From Zoogloea sp. (GTDB lineage: Bacteria; Pseudomonadota; Gammaproteobacteria; Burkholderiales; Rhodocyclaceae), in contig NZ_JAQVCN010000021.1 of NCBI RefSeq assembly GCF_028689785.1, positions 1 to 64,000 of the forward strand: a stretch of 64,000 nt of DNA. Reading direction: 5' to 3'. Below are positions 61,884-64,000 of this stretch, piece by piece. The first letter of the stretch is position 1; each line of letters opens with the position of its first letter. Position numbers and translations under genes: made by a program. Below the pieces are notes generated by a model. That model was not told the DNA's origin. It did no database searches and worked only from the letters and a program-made list of their open reading frames with translations.

Positions 61884-61971
61884 CCCGTGGGGTCGAATTC
61901 ATTCGACCTCCTCACGGGGATGAGCGACAGGCCCATGGCCATAGTCCGAGGTCGAATAAATTCGACCCCAC
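61884..61971. repeat. Pair of GGGGTCGA-type palindromes, opposite orientation
   Basis: The first (61887-61910) has GTGGGGTCGAAT joined to ATTCGACCTC and the second (61949-61971) has AGGTCGAAT joined to ATTCGACCCCAC. Their GTGGGG ends face outward, like paired REP units. It lies between metQ and the CoA-ligase gene and may act as a terminator. Confidence 0.75.
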
Positions 61972-62007
61972 GACACTTCGATCACTGCTCCGCACCAAGG
62001 AACACCC

Positions 62008-64000
<1,993 letters not shown>

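Overview
The window is high-GC bacterial DNA with gene families typical of a free-living, respiring betaproteobacterium. The Rhodocyclales (Azospira/Dechlorosoma-like) are my best guess, inferred from gene content and not from a marker gene. No rRNA, tRNA or CRISPR array was recognised. Genes are dense, and many operons are joined by 4-base ATGA stop/start overlaps.

Layout. (1) 1-3790: remnants of a RegB/RegA-like redox two-component pair beside a cydP-cydA-cydB-cydX operon for cytochrome bd quinol oxidase. (2) 3900-5900: a secreted protein with three DUF3395-like repeats, and an alpha/beta hydrolase. (3) 6100-20120: a defence/DNA-processing region. A 1715-residue protein joins a DEDD-exonuclease-like domain, a RecQ helicase and a UvrD/Rep helicase. 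It converges on a reverse-strand operon hsdR-hsdM-DUF1016 nuclease-hsdS-SIR2, i.e. a type I restriction-modification system carrying two extra proteins. (4) 20345-30600: ACP phosphodiesterase, a ferric-reductase-like flavoprotein, an RND efflux pump whose outer-membrane channel gene is frameshifted, and a divergent BaeSR-like two-component pair. (5) 30600-50320: iron homeostasis. It holds fur, a second Fur-family gene, an outer-membrane efflux factor, a two-subunit bacterioferritin, feoB-feoA, and a Fur-boxed fecI-fecR-TonB receptor-DUF3649-PepSY-DUF3325-DUF4198-macA-macB cluster that looks like siderophore import and export. A hybrid histidine kinase with a frameshifted LuxR-type regulator lies inside this region. 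(6) 50400-56430: a chemoreceptor and a histidine kinase/receiver/GGDEF-EAL signalling operon. (7) 56600-58710: groES-groEL under a CIRCE-like HrcA operator. (8) 58950-64000: a DUF2325 protein, metN-metI-metQ methionine uptake, a PaaK-type CoA ligase and the start of metY.

How parts fit. The iron genes form one network: Fur-type palindromes lie before fur, feoB and fecI, and bacterioferritin supplies storage. The restriction operon and the giant helicase form the most accessory-looking block and hold the best candidates for a new defence module. Three loci (regBA remnants, the RND outer-membrane factor and the LuxR regulator) carry apparent reading-frame breaks, which are either real decay or base errors. 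A palindromic intergenic element built on GGGGTCGA/TCGACCCC recurs at three places.
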